Shown here in pieces: positions 42,976 to 51,031 of a DNA stretch of 64,000 nucleotides. Location of the stretch: positions 59,867 to 123,866 of the forward strand of contig JAFDWQ010000004.1 of assembly GCA_018268395.1 (NCBI GenBank). The letters run 5' to 3'. The translations under genes and the position numbers were made by a program. The DNA comes from Armatimonadota bacterium. GTDB lineage: Bacteria > Armatimonadota > Fimbriimonadia > Fimbriimonadales > Fimbriimonadaceae. Each line of letters opens with the position of its first letter. The first letter of the stretch is position 1. A model generated the notes under the pieces. That model did no database searches, was not told the origin of the DNA, and saw only the letters and a list, made by a program, of their open reading frames with translations.

Positions 42976-45383
42976 CGTGTATCTCCGAGTGCGGTTGTGA
43001 TCAAGTCGGCGGCCTGGGGGATCCGGCGGGGCGCTTCTTGCACCTCGGCCCGGGCGACCCGGACAGGCCTCCTATAGAAAGCGGCGAAGAACCCGGCGAT
43101 CGTCATGATGCCGGTGCCGATCCAGACCAAAAGGGTCATCGGCTTGTGATAGATCTCGAGGGGGTACATCGGGGTCTTCAATTGGACCCTTAAGGTGACG
43201 GACTTGTCGGCCGCGTTCATGCCGACCATAGCGAGCTCCATGTTGTCGTCGAGCTGCGCCGGGTGGAACTTGGGCTCTCCGCCGCCGATCTCGAACTTCG
43301 GCGTCACCGTTTGGGTCGGCCCGCCTCCTTCGACCTTGATGACGGCCCCGAACGTCGTCCCGTCCATGCCCGCCTCCCCTTCGCGGGTCATCTTTTCATA
43401 GGTGAACGTGAGGCCGCCAAAGCGGGTCTTCTCACCGACGGCCAGGGTGGCGTCCTCGCTCACGTTGGTCTGCGGCTGTCCGAGCGAAACGTACGTGTCC
43501 ATCAGGACGCCGCGGTGGATGTACGGCCAGACCATGGCGGTCTCTTGTCCGTCCCCCATCATGACTTTGTAGAGCCCGGGTTCGGCCGTGAACAAGGGCT
43601 TGGCCTTGTCCTTCGAGCCGTAGACGTCCAACTTCAGTTTGTTGTCCCGGTCGTGCTCGTCCGACGTCATCCCCTTGTAAACGACCTGGTAGTCCAGAAT
43701 GCGCGCCGGATGGTCGGACATCAAGACCGACCTTCCCTTTTGCTCGAATCCGCGGGACACGATCAGCCCCGCCATGAGCACCGCCACCCCGAAGTGGGAC
43801 ATGAACGATGCGACGCCCATTTTGCTTCTCCTAAAGGTTTGGACGACCCGGATCAGGTTCGCGACCAAAACCAAGACACAAGTCCCGAAAAGGACCATCA
43901 TCCAGGCCAGCGCGACCTTGGGGTCGGCCTCACGGCCGAACATTTGGATCGAGGGCGAGAGGTTGATCGACTGTTTGAACGGGGAGACGACCGTCGCGAA
44001 GAGTGCGAGTCCGGCCAGCCCGACGGTGACGCAGACCACCGTATACACTTTGTTGAGCAAGTCCTTCCCCTGCCCGGTCCTCCAGGACACGAACGGTGTC
44101 ACCGCCATGAGCACCATGAGGGGGACGAACACCCACGGGAGGACCTGATGGTACATGGCTTCCTCGACCACCCTGGGCTTTTCCCCTTTCAGCGCCATGA
44201 CGAGCGGGACGCTCATCCCGATCAAGGTCGCGGCGCCCATGACGATCAAGGTCGTGACGCCGAGCATGTAGTAGTGCTCGCGAGCGGCCCCCTTGACCGG
44301 TGCCTCTTCGACGGCGGCCTTTCGGTTCTGGACCGCCCGGAAGCCCCACAAACCGACGAACCCGACGGTACTGACGCCCATGACCGTGACGAGGAGTTTC
44401 AAAGCCGACCGGTCCATCTCGGCGAAGCTGTGGACGCTGGCGTCGCTCAAGAGTCCCGACCGCGTCAAGAAGGTGCCGTAGACGAAGACGATGAAGGGCA
44501 GGCCCCCAAGGAGGAGGTTCGTCATCTGCCATTTGCGCTTCGTGACTTGGACGATGATCCCGTGGATCAGGGCGAGCGCCATGCACCAGGGCACGAAGCT
44601 CACGTTTTCGACGGGGTCCCACATCCAGAAGCCGCCCCAACCGAGCGTCTCATAGGCCCAGAACCCGCCCATACAGAGCCCGACACCGACGAGAGTGGCG
44701 GACACGATCGCCCATGGCCGGACGATCGGCACCCACCCTTCGAAGTCGCGCTCGCAAAGCGCGGCGAAGGCCAGAGCGAACAGGGCCGTCAGCGAACCGA
44801 AGCCAAGGAAGATCGTCGGCGGATGGATGATCACCCAGTAGTTCTGCAGCGACGGCGCCAGTCCCAGTCCCTCGGCAGGGACGAACGGACGGCCGGCGAT
44901 TTCGTTCAATTTGAACGGCGACTCGAAAGCGAGGATCGCTGAGATACAGCCGAGAAAGAACGCGAACGCGGTCGTATACCAGCGTTTGTACGATCCTGTC
45001 TTCCCGACCGTGAGCAATGCGAAAAGGGCCGAACACGCGGCCCAGAGGAGAAAACTGCCCTCCTGTCCGGACCAGATCCCTGCGATCCTATAGCCGAGCG
45101 CGTTCTTCGTGTCGGCGTGTCCATAGACGTAGGCGAATTCAAAGCGGTTGTCCGCGAAGAGAACGGCGAGGGCCCCGAAGGATCCGAGGACCGCCGCACA
45201 AGCGGCCACGAACGCCATGGAACCGGCTTTGGCCAAACGCGGAAATCGCTTGGAGAGCATCCAAGCGAGGACCGACAGGGCGAAGAGCGCCGCCGCGCCA
45301 ATGATGAAGAACCGACCGGCCGCGCCCAATGCCAACGACCATGACGGGGGTTGGACGAGGTCGGTCAGGTTCAGTTCGTTCAT
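42972..45383 (-). CDS. ccmF: Haem lyase CcmF (CcmF/NrfE family)
   Basis: 803 residues with about 15 membrane helices. The tryptophan-rich haem-handling loop is GWGGFWMWDPVENVSFVPW. Membrane His residues are placed as in the family (IIHPPTIFLGFGSL, MALALIHGIIV). A long periplasmic C-terminal region runs from residue 560 to 760 before the last helix (LLVWIGTGIMTIAGFFAAFY). It ligates haem to apocytochromes. CcmF beside a CxxxY CcmE points to the reduced Ccm system without the classical CcmH/CcmG pair. It is embedded among its likely substrates. Confidence 0.93.
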   Translation of the reverse strand: MNELNLTDLVQPPSWSLALGAAGRFFIIGAAALFALSVLAWMLSKRFPRLAKAGSMAFVAACAAVLGSFGALAVLFADNRFEFAYVYGHADTKNALGYRIAGIWSGQEGSFLLWAACSALFALLTVGKTGSYKRWYTTAFAFFLGCISAILAFESPFKLNEIAGRPFVPAEGLGLAPSLQNYWVIIHPPTIFLGFGSLTALFALAFAALCERDFEGWVPIVRPWAIVSATLVGVGLCMGGFWAYETLGWGGFWMWDPVENVSFVPWCMALALIHGIIVQVTKRKWQMTNLLLGGLPFIVFVYGTFLTRSGLLSDASVHSFAEMDRSALKLLVTVMGVSTVGFVGLWGFRAVQNRKAAVEEAPVKGAAREHYYMLGVTTLIVMGAATLIGMSVPLVMALKGEKPRVVEEAMYHQVLPWVFVPLMVLMAVTPFVSWRTGQGKDLLNKVYTVVCVTVGLAGLALFATVVSPFKQSINLSPSIQMFGREADPKVALAWMMVLFGTCVLVLVANLIRVVQTFRRSKMGVASFMSHFGVAVLMAGLIVSRGFEQKGRSVLMSDHPARILDYQVVYKGMTSDEHDRDNKLKLDVYGSKDKAKPLFTAEPGLYKVMMGDGQETAMVWPYIHRGVLMDTYVSLGQPQTNVSEDATLAVGEKTRFGGLTFTYEKMTREGEAGMDGTTFGAVIKVEGGGPTQTVTPKFEIGGGEPKFHPAQLDDNMELAMVGMNAADKSVTLRVQLKTPMYPLEIYHKPMTLLVWIGTGIMTIAGFFAAFYRRPVRVARAEVQEAPRRIPQAADLITTALGDTR

Positions 45384-45443
45384 GTTCGGAGGTCGGAGTC
45401 GGGATCGGAGTCCGGGGCCGTTACCGGCCCCGGACCGTCAGGG

Positions 45444-46886
45444 TCACTTCAGGCCCATCTCCGCACGGGCGGCACGCGCCCGGTCGGATTCGATCAACTG
45501 GTACTGCTGGTCACGCGTCAGCTTGGACTTGCCAGGCTTCGTGACGTTCAGTCCGTCCATGTTGGTGTTGGCCACCGTCAACAGGTGCTTGGCGTACGGG
45601 GCGTTGTGGACGCCGTAATCGCCGGACCGGATGACGAAGTAGTAGTTGTAGCGAGCGCGTTTGATCTCGATCGGAACGAGCGCTTGGTCGGGCGGGGTTC
45701 CGCCTTCGCCCGTGATCGTGCTCGTGTACTCCCAGTAGAGGGAGTTGCCGAACTCGGACTGGGCCCAAGTCTCCATTCTCGTCCTCAGGGCCACGAGGCT
45801 CGCGAGGATCTCGGTCTTGATCGTGTCGGACCGGGCCGCCGCGTCAGACGCGGTGTGGCACGGGGCGCACCCCTTGTCGAAGCTCACCGTGAAGGTGTGC
45901 CGCGAATCGGGCATGTGGCACTTCGTGCACTGGCCGGGAGCCTGCGCGTGGGCCGTGTTCCGTTCCACCGCACCGTTGCCCTCGACACCGCCGAAGCCCA
46001 TCAGCATCTGCATCTGGTTGCTGTCGTGCATGCTCGGGCGGGTGGTGCTGGCGTTCAACCGAGTGTCGCTCGGGTTCGTGCCGCGGCCGTTGTGGCACTG
46101 CGCACAGATATGGTCGTAGTTCGTAAAGACGTCGGCCGTCTTGCCGGCGCCGATGTCGGTCGTGTCGGTGTTGAACACCTTGCGGCGCAACTGCACCTGT
46201 TTGCCGTCGGCACTCAGGTTCTCCGTGTTGGCGTGCGGGTCATGGCACGTCACACAGTCCGCCGAGTGAGGCGCGACGGTCAAGGTCGCTTCCGCGATCT
46301 CACGGATCTCGTCGTCCGTCGCCTCGGCCAGGTCTTTGCCGCCTTCGTTATAGACGGCCCTGACGAGCCCGCTGTGGCAGGAGATGCACCGGGACGTCCG
46401 ACCGTAGCGGTTCGGGTCCTGGATGGCTTCTTCCACCGGGTCGGCCAGCAGCTTGCTGTGTTGCGAGAAGCTGAATTCGTCGGCGATCGGGCCGTGGCAC
46501 TGGGCGCACACGACAGGCGATCCGGCCTTCGGGAACGTCAGGATGTTCTCTTTGGTCGGATTAGCCTTGTGGGCTCCGCCCGGGCCGTGGCAACTTTCGC
46601 AGGTGACCCCTTTGGTGAAGTGCGTGGTGTCTTTCCAATGACGGTAGATCGGGTCGTCCGGGCTCTTTCCGCCGTGGCAGGCCGCGCATGCGTCGGCGCC
46701 GATCGACTTCGAGGCCTTCTGCTCGTCGCTGAGCAAGGCCAGGAACTGTTCGGACGTGTTACCGCCTCCGCCGCCACCGCCGCCCCCAGCGGTCGATCCG
46801 CCCACGCCGCCACAGCTCTGGAGCGCCAGCGCCGCGGCCACGATGGGAATGCACGCGAATAAGGACATGAACCATCGGTTCTTCAT
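45444..46886 (-). CDS. Octahaem c-type cytochrome lipoprotein
   Basis: 480 residues. The lipobox ALALQSC is followed by a Gly-rich linker of nine consecutive Gly residues, so the mature protein is tethered to a membrane, probably the outer one. Eight CXXCH sites are visible: CAACH, CESCH, CAQCH, CISCH, CVTCH, CAQCH, CTKCH, CAPCH. The ribosome site GGAGGAACAAG is strong. Between the beta-barrel and ccmF genes, it is the best candidate for the outer-face or periplasmic terminal cytochrome of the conduit. Its electron acceptor is unknown. Confidence 0.88.
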   Translation of the reverse strand: MKNRWFMSLFACIPIVAAALALQSCGGVGGSTAGGGGGGGGGNTSEQFLALLSDEQKASKSIGADACAACHGGKSPDDPIYRHWKDTTHFTKGVTCESCHGPGGAHKANPTKENILTFPKAGSPVVCAQCHGPIADEFSFSQHSKLLADPVEEAIQDPNRYGRTSRCISCHSGLVRAVYNEGGKDLAEATDDEIREIAEATLTVAPHSADCVTCHDPHANTENLSADGKQVQLRRKVFNTDTTDIGAGKTADVFTNYDHICAQCHNGRGTNPSDTRLNASTTRPSMHDSNQMQMLMGFGGVEGNGAVERNTAHAQAPGQCTKCHMPDSRHTFTVSFDKGCAPCHTASDAAARSDTIKTEILASLVALRTRMETWAQSEFGNSLYWEYTSTITGEGGTPPDQALVPIEIKRARYNYYFVIRSGDYGVHNAPYAKHLLTVANTNMDGLNVTKPGKSKLTRDQQYQLIESDRARAARAEMGLK

Positions 46887-46934
46887 CTTGTTCCTCCGCT
46901 AAACGTGGTTATCTCTTTCTCCTCATGGGCGCGG

Positions 46935-48551
46935 CTAGAACCGCACCGAAAAGCGGGCCGAGACGATGGTCGTCCGATAGCCCGTCAGGTCGTAGAGGCG
47001 GTCGTCCTTTTGCCAAGGAGCGACCACCAGTTCCAGGTCGTGGGCCGGCGAGAGGCGGCGGCGGACGCTGAGCGTCAACCGGGTGCCGCGGACGTCACCG
47101 GATTCGTAATGGTCCAGGTTCGCAGAAGCCGAGAGCGACGGGTCTTGCGACCAGTTCAGCCCGACGGCGTACGTGCGGGAGTTCGGGAAATAGAAGTCGA
47201 GGTCGCCGCCGGCCGGATCGCCGCCCGTGACGCGGAAGTCGTCAGCCGAGAACTCGGCGTAAAGGTTGACGGCCGGGTTGACCACGTAGCTTCCACCGAA
47301 CACGACGTTGTTCCAGCCGACTTCGACGTCGCGCTGGGAATTCTTGTTCATGCGGTACGTGTAAGCGCCGTAGGCCGAAACGGTTTCATTGCCCCAGTCC
47401 GCCTTGGCCTGGAACATGGCCCTGTCGTCCCAAAGGAGCTGCCGCGTGTCGGTCGTGTTCATCACGGCCGTTTCGCGGAAGTCCTCCCAGGATCCACGGA
47501 ACGTGACGCGGGCCGGGCCGAGGCGGCCGGAGAGCCGGGCGTCGTAGAGGTTCGACTTCGGAACGTCCACGAACGTGTGGTCGGTGCGCATCCGCTCCGA
47601 TTCCTTGTGCTGGAAGCCCACTTGGAGGGACCAGCCCGGGAAGCGGTGTAACAGCTTCGCCCCTGAGACCAGGCGCTTCTGGACGAACGCGTTGCGGACG
47701 TTCGGAAGGTCGAGGTCTTGGCGGCCGAAGCGGAACTGCAGGGTGGTGTCCGGGCCCATGTCCCAGGCGCCGCCCAAAGCGTACGTCTTGACCGTGCTGT
47801 CGTCCAAGCCGGCCTGCATGATCCTGGAGTAAGCGAGTTGGCCGTCCAGGCTGAACGTATCGCCGAAGTCCCGGCCGTACGAGGCCCCGATCGTCCGTTG
47901 GAGGGAATCGGGCCGCACGCCGTTGTCGTCGGTGGTCTTCCGTTCGGCGGCCGACACGTCCAGGTGGCCGCCGAAGACCGTGCCGCCGACGCCGCCCGCA
48001 ATGAGCCGTGAGGACACGTTCTCGTTCTCTTTCGGAGCCGGATATTGGGCGTTGCGCTTGTCGGCCCTATAGGTGACGAAGGCGCCGAAGCCCGGCGTGA
48101 ACGAGTGTTCGAGCGAGAACTGGGACTCGTTGTCCGTGCTCGGTTCGAACGTCCGCCAGTCGTCGACGTAATAGCCGAACTCGGAGCGGTGCCCACGGAA
48201 GACCGTGTGCCCTTTGTTGAAGGCGATGAAGGCGCCGAGCGTGTTGTCCTGCTTCGGCATACCGCTCATCGCGAACCGGGCGTAAGGGAACGACGCGTCG
48301 CCGGGATGGACCAGCCGCAGATAGTGCAGCGCCAACCCCTCAGGGACCCGGGCTCCGTAGCTGAGGGCCGTGTTCGACCGGAAACCCGTGTAACCGATCG
48401 AAACCTCGTTCAACTTTTCACGTTCGGGCGCCTTTTCCGTTTCTTGCGCTTCCGACCCTTCGGTCGGAGCCGTGTCCTGCGCCCTGGCCCCGATCGCTGT
48501 CAGTGCCAAGACCGCTAGCGTCGCCGTCGAAAGCCATGATTGTCGTTTCAT
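46935..48551 (-). CDS. Outer-membrane beta-barrel of a putative porin-cytochrome conduit
   Basis: 538 residues with signal WLSTATLAVLALTAIGARAQ. The rest alternates short amphipathic strands and polar turns (SIGYTGFRSNTALSYGARVPEG, LQFRFGRQDLDL, TVSAYGAYTYRMNKNSQRD, ASANLDHYESGDVRGTRLTLSVRRRL). It ends in Phe (VSARFSVRF), as outer-membrane barrels do. There are no haem motifs. Lying directly after the decahaem gene, it plays the position of MtrB/DmsF. It is shorter than MtrB, so homology needs a structural check. Confidence 0.75.
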   Translation of the reverse strand: MKRQSWLSTATLAVLALTAIGARAQDTAPTEGSEAQETEKAPEREKLNEVSIGYTGFRSNTALSYGARVPEGLALHYLRLVHPGDASFPYARFAMSGMPKQDNTLGAFIAFNKGHTVFRGHRSEFGYYVDDWRTFEPSTDNESQFSLEHSFTPGFGAFVTYRADKRNAQYPAPKENENVSSRLIAGGVGGTVFGGHLDVSAAERKTTDDNGVRPDSLQRTIGASYGRDFGDTFSLDGQLAYSRIMQAGLDDSTVKTYALGGAWDMGPDTTLQFRFGRQDLDLPNVRNAFVQKRLVSGAKLLHRFPGWSLQVGFQHKESERMRTDHTFVDVPKSNLYDARLSGRLGPARVTFRGSWEDFRETAVMNTTDTRQLLWDDRAMFQAKADWGNETVSAYGAYTYRMNKNSQRDVEVGWNNVVFGGSYVVNPAVNLYAEFSADDFRVTGGDPAGGDLDFYFPNSRTYAVGLNWSQDPSLSASANLDHYESGDVRGTRLTLSVRRRLSPAHDLELVVAPWQKDDRLYDLTGYRTTIVSARFSVRF

Positions 48552-48564
48552 CGGTTCTCCTCCT

Positions 48565-49530
48565 TCAGGGTTTCAGGAATCGTGGATCGCTGTTGCTTCC
48601 GTGCGATGCGACGTGGCAACCGGCGTTCCAGCAGTTCTGGCCAGGGTAGTGGACGGCCATTTTGTCGGTGTGGCACTGGGCGCAAAGGCCTCGCGTCACG
48701 GAGTTCAACATCTTCGGATTGTTCGTACCGTGCGGTTTGTGGCATTCCTGACAACCGTCGCCGGTGAACCCGGCGACCGGGTCGTGCTCGTAGAGGAACG
48801 GTCCCGCCTTTTCGGTGTGACAGGTCACGCACTTCCCCTTGTAGGCGTCGTGGTTGACTTTGGCGTTCTTGTTCGCGTGCGGCGAGTGGCAGTCGCTACA
48901 GGCCATCCTCCCTTCCGGGACCGGATGGTGGCTCGCGCCGCGGAACTCCGCGTTCGCCGACGGGTGGCAGGATCCGCACAACGTGGCCTCGTCCGCCTTC
49001 AGCATGAGCTTCGGCTCGACTTTGGCGGCGAAGACGGGCGCCCTCGGGTCTTTCTTCAAGGCGCCGTGGCCGAGTCCTGAATCCGTGTCGGTATGGATCT
49101 GGTGGCACGACACGCACGACAGGTCGGCGCGCGCGTGTTCCGTCCGCTTCCAATGGCTGGCCGACATGGTCTTTTCATGGCAGCGCATGCAAGCGGCCGA
49201 GGACTCCTTGGGGGTCATCTTCGTGTACGAGATGACTTCCGGGTTCTCTTCGGCCTGATGGATGCGTCCTGGACCGTGACATCCCTGACAACCGTGCTTG
49301 TCCGGCGGCAGGCTATCGTCGGAAACGAGAGCCGAGTGCGGCGAGGCCGGGAAGTTCGCCACGATCTTTCCGTGGCATTCGGCGCACGCCTCCTCGTTCA
49401 TATAGTCGTCCGGCGTAGCGCGCGCGAAGAGCTTCTCGGCTTGCGAGGCACCCTTCTGCTGGGCTGTCCCGGTGAAGCCGAAAGACAGCATCGCGACCCC
49501 TATCGCAAAGAGCAACGCTTGAAACTTCAC
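48565..49530 (-). CDS. MtrA/DmsE-like decahaem c-type cytochrome
   Basis: 321 residues with signal FQALLFAIGVAMLSFGFTGTAQ. It has nine CXXCH sites (CAECH, CQGCH, CMRCH, CVSCH, CGSCH, CSDCH, CVTCH, CQECH, CAQCH) and a final CX4CH (CWNAGCH), ten haems in all. Extra conserved His residues sit in SPHSAL, HPVPEG and HVASHGSN, and the C-terminal HGSN..PRFL style is that of the DmsE/MtrA group. GTG 49530 has GGAGG at 8 nt. As the first gene after the promoter at 49596-49601, it would span the barrel and carry electrons across the outer membrane. Confidence 0.87.
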   Translation of the reverse strand: MKFQALLFAIGVAMLSFGFTGTAQQKGASQAEKLFARATPDDYMNEEACAECHGKIVANFPASPHSALVSDDSLPPDKHGCQGCHGPGRIHQAEENPEVISYTKMTPKESSAACMRCHEKTMSASHWKRTEHARADLSCVSCHQIHTDTDSGLGHGALKKDPRAPVFAAKVEPKLMLKADEATLCGSCHPSANAEFRGASHHPVPEGRMACSDCHSPHANKNAKVNHDAYKGKCVTCHTEKAGPFLYEHDPVAGFTGDGCQECHKPHGTNNPKMLNSVTRGLCAQCHTDKMAVHYPGQNCWNAGCHVASHGSNSDPRFLKP

Positions 49531-49595
49531 TGGCCTTTCCTCCCTGACTTGGCGGTCTTTCCTGATGCCCCCGAGGCTCGGTGGCCGCCATTCGG

Positions 49596-49601
49596 AATAT
49601 A
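49596..49601 (-). promoter_or_regulatory. -10 box TATATT of the cytochrome operon
   Basis: TATATT on the minus strand, 65 bp before the decahaem GTG. The matching -35 position (17-bp spacer) falls inside the inverted repeat at 49611-49639. Confidence 0.5.
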
Positions 49602-49610
49602 GCGAAACTG

Positions 49611-49639
49611 TTCTCCTGTTTTCAGGTGAAACAGGAGAA
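49611..49639. promoter_or_regulatory. Perfect 11-bp inverted repeat at the cytochrome operon promoter
   Basis: TTCTCCTGTTT (49611-49621) and AAACAGGAGAA (49629-49639) are exact inverted arms around 7 bases. There is no T-tract, so a protein-binding site is more likely than a terminator. It overlaps the predicted -35. Confidence 0.6.
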
Positions 49640-49720
49640 AAACGGCAAGCTGTCCTCCGAAAGGACGACATCCGGTAAGCCGGAAGTCTCGGTGATTTGG
49701 GGCGAGGGCGTTCATGTCCC

Positions 49721-50338
49721 TTATTTCGGAAGGTGCAGGCTTCGGACGATGCAGACCACGGACACGTCGTCCCCGTCGCCGATCGCAGAAAGGTTGGCGG
49801 CGATCGGCATCTCGATCCCGCTCCGGTGGAGGCCGATCGTAGCGATATGGTCTCCCATGGCCCTACGGCTCGGACTCTCCATATAGCTGTTAAAGTGAGA
49901 GTCGTGCGCCGACCGGAAGGCGTTCGGGACGAGGTCCGACACGGGTCGGCCCGTCAAATCGTCGACTTCCCAACCGAACAGGTCCGCGGCCGATTCGTTG
50001 ACCATCTGGATGATGCCGTCGGACCGGACGACCATGATGGCGTCCGGAGCCTGCTCGAGGAGCAAGCGGTAGAAGCGGTCTTCTTGGGAGCCCGCCAAGG
50101 GCGCGAACCGCGACCGGTCGCCGTTGGTGTGCGCGATCTCCTGTTTCAGGACGGTCGCGACCAGTTCCGTGCGGCTGTTCCGGCCGAGCTTCGCCCGGAT
50201 CCGCCGCCAGTACGTCTTGACGGTCGCTTCGCTGATGCCGAGTCGGACTGCAATGGCGCTGTCGGTCAAACCTGCGGCGGCACACTTCAAGAGTTGTCGC
50301 TCGCGCACGCTCAGCGCCGGTCGTCTCGTGAGGGTCAT
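49721..50338 (-). CDS. LuxR-type helix-turn-helix regulator with C-terminal PAS domain
   Basis: 205 residues. The LuxR-type DNA-binding domain is at the N-terminus (LSVRERQLLKCAAAGLTDSAIAVRLGISEATVKTYWRRIRAKLG), and the PAS sensor follows (FYRLLLEQAPDAIMVVRSDGIIQMVNESAADLFGWEVDDLTGRPVSDLVP). This is the reverse of the common sensor-then-HTH order. There is no transmembrane segment. Met 50338 was chosen because a TAAGAT box lies 10 nt upstream. It directly precedes the cytochrome operon and is the obvious candidate to bind the inverted repeat at 49611. Confidence 0.85.
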   Translation of the reverse strand: MTLTRRPALSVRERQLLKCAAAGLTDSAIAVRLGISEATVKTYWRRIRAKLGRNSRTELVATVLKQEIAHTNGDRSRFAPLAGSQEDRFYRLLLEQAPDAIMVVRSDGIIQMVNESAADLFGWEVDDLTGRPVSDLVPNAFRSAHDSHFNSYMESPSRRAMGDHIATIGLHRSGIEMPIAANLSAIGDGDDVSVVCIVRSLHLPK

Positions 50339-50348
50339 GCTTAGACCG

Positions 50349-50354
50349 ATCTTA
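50349..50354 (-). promoter_or_regulatory. -10 box TAAGAT of the LuxR-PAS gene
   Basis: TAAGAT on the minus strand, 10 nt before ATG 50338. The rest of the gap 50339-50499 shows nothing else. Confidence 0.45.
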
Positions 50355-50499
50355 TCAGCCGGTTTCCGGCATGACCGGCGTCCGACGAGGCTGGAACCCC
50401 CACCCGGAGCTTTCTGTGAACTTTGGCGTCGGTCATACCAATGACGCCCAACTGCCGACGCCTGGAGACCCAAGACCGGCGACCCGACCCAGCGAATGT

Positions 50500-51027
50500 T
50501 CAGGGATGGCCGGGAGGAACGGCGAAAGCGAGAAAACCGGGCCGGAACGACGGACCGCGTGACCGGGCGCTGCGGACGACACGGCCCGCCACGATCAGGA
50601 ACGCTCCGGACGACTGGAGCGGGTCACCCTGGACCACGCCTTGACGGTGCCCCTTCCACGCCGCCCGGACACCGCCCGTCACCGATTCCCAGGACAAGAC
50701 GTCCCGAAAGCGGTACGTGCCCAAGCCGAACGCGGCATAGAGCTCGCGCTCCGGATCCGAGAACAGAAGCACGTCGCCCAATCCAAATGGGCGGAAAAAC
50801 GCCGCTGCCTCTGCCTCGCTCCCTTGATGGACGAACGCCAACTGCGTCCCGACCGCATCGATCTTCGGACGGAGCTTGGCCAGGTCCGAGACCGTTTCGC
50901 GGCAGAACATTCACCCGAAGTGCCGCAAGAAAACGAGCAAGACGGGAGCGTCGGCCGAAACCGCCCGCAACGTCCGAACGGCAAGCGCCCCGTCGACGGG
51001 CAGGTCCCAGACGTCCGTCGCCTGCAT
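50500..51027 (-). CDS. Probable selenoprotein: AhpC/TSA (PRXL2-like) thioredoxin-fold protein with UxxC active site
   Basis: Read from ATG 51027, the frame runs MQATDVWDLPVDGALAV... to VLLVFLRHFG, meets TGA at 50911-50913, and continues MFCRETVSDLAKLRPKI to a TGA stop at 50500. Homologous thiol peroxidase-like proteins read HFGCxFCRE, so the TGA falls exactly on the first active-site Cys, giving U39-M-F-C42. Both sides are uninterrupted and match the family (FVHQGSEAEAAAFFRPFGLGDVLLFSDPERELYAAFGLG, SGAFLIVAGRVVR). A hairpin (50883-50893) begins 17 nt after the TGA. It starts 4 bp after the pirin stop. The alternative is a Cys-to-stop nonsense mutation. No selA/selB/selC gene is in the window. 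Confidence 0.75.
50879..50903 (-). promoter_or_regulatory. Candidate bacterial SECIS hairpin
   Basis: On the minus strand, GGTC-TCG-GACC (50893-50883) forms a 4-bp stem and 3-nt loop. It is extended across an internal loop by GCC (50903-50901) with GGC (50881-50879). The distance from the TGA is in the usual range for bacterial SECIS elements. Confidence 0.4.
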
Positions 51028-51031
51028 CGGG

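Noticed and set aside
50500..50910. A short AhpC-like gene starting at the Met just after the TGA
   Set aside because: It would begin two residues before the second active-site Cys and lack the first beta strand. The upstream frame matches the family, so the longer read-through gene is preferred.
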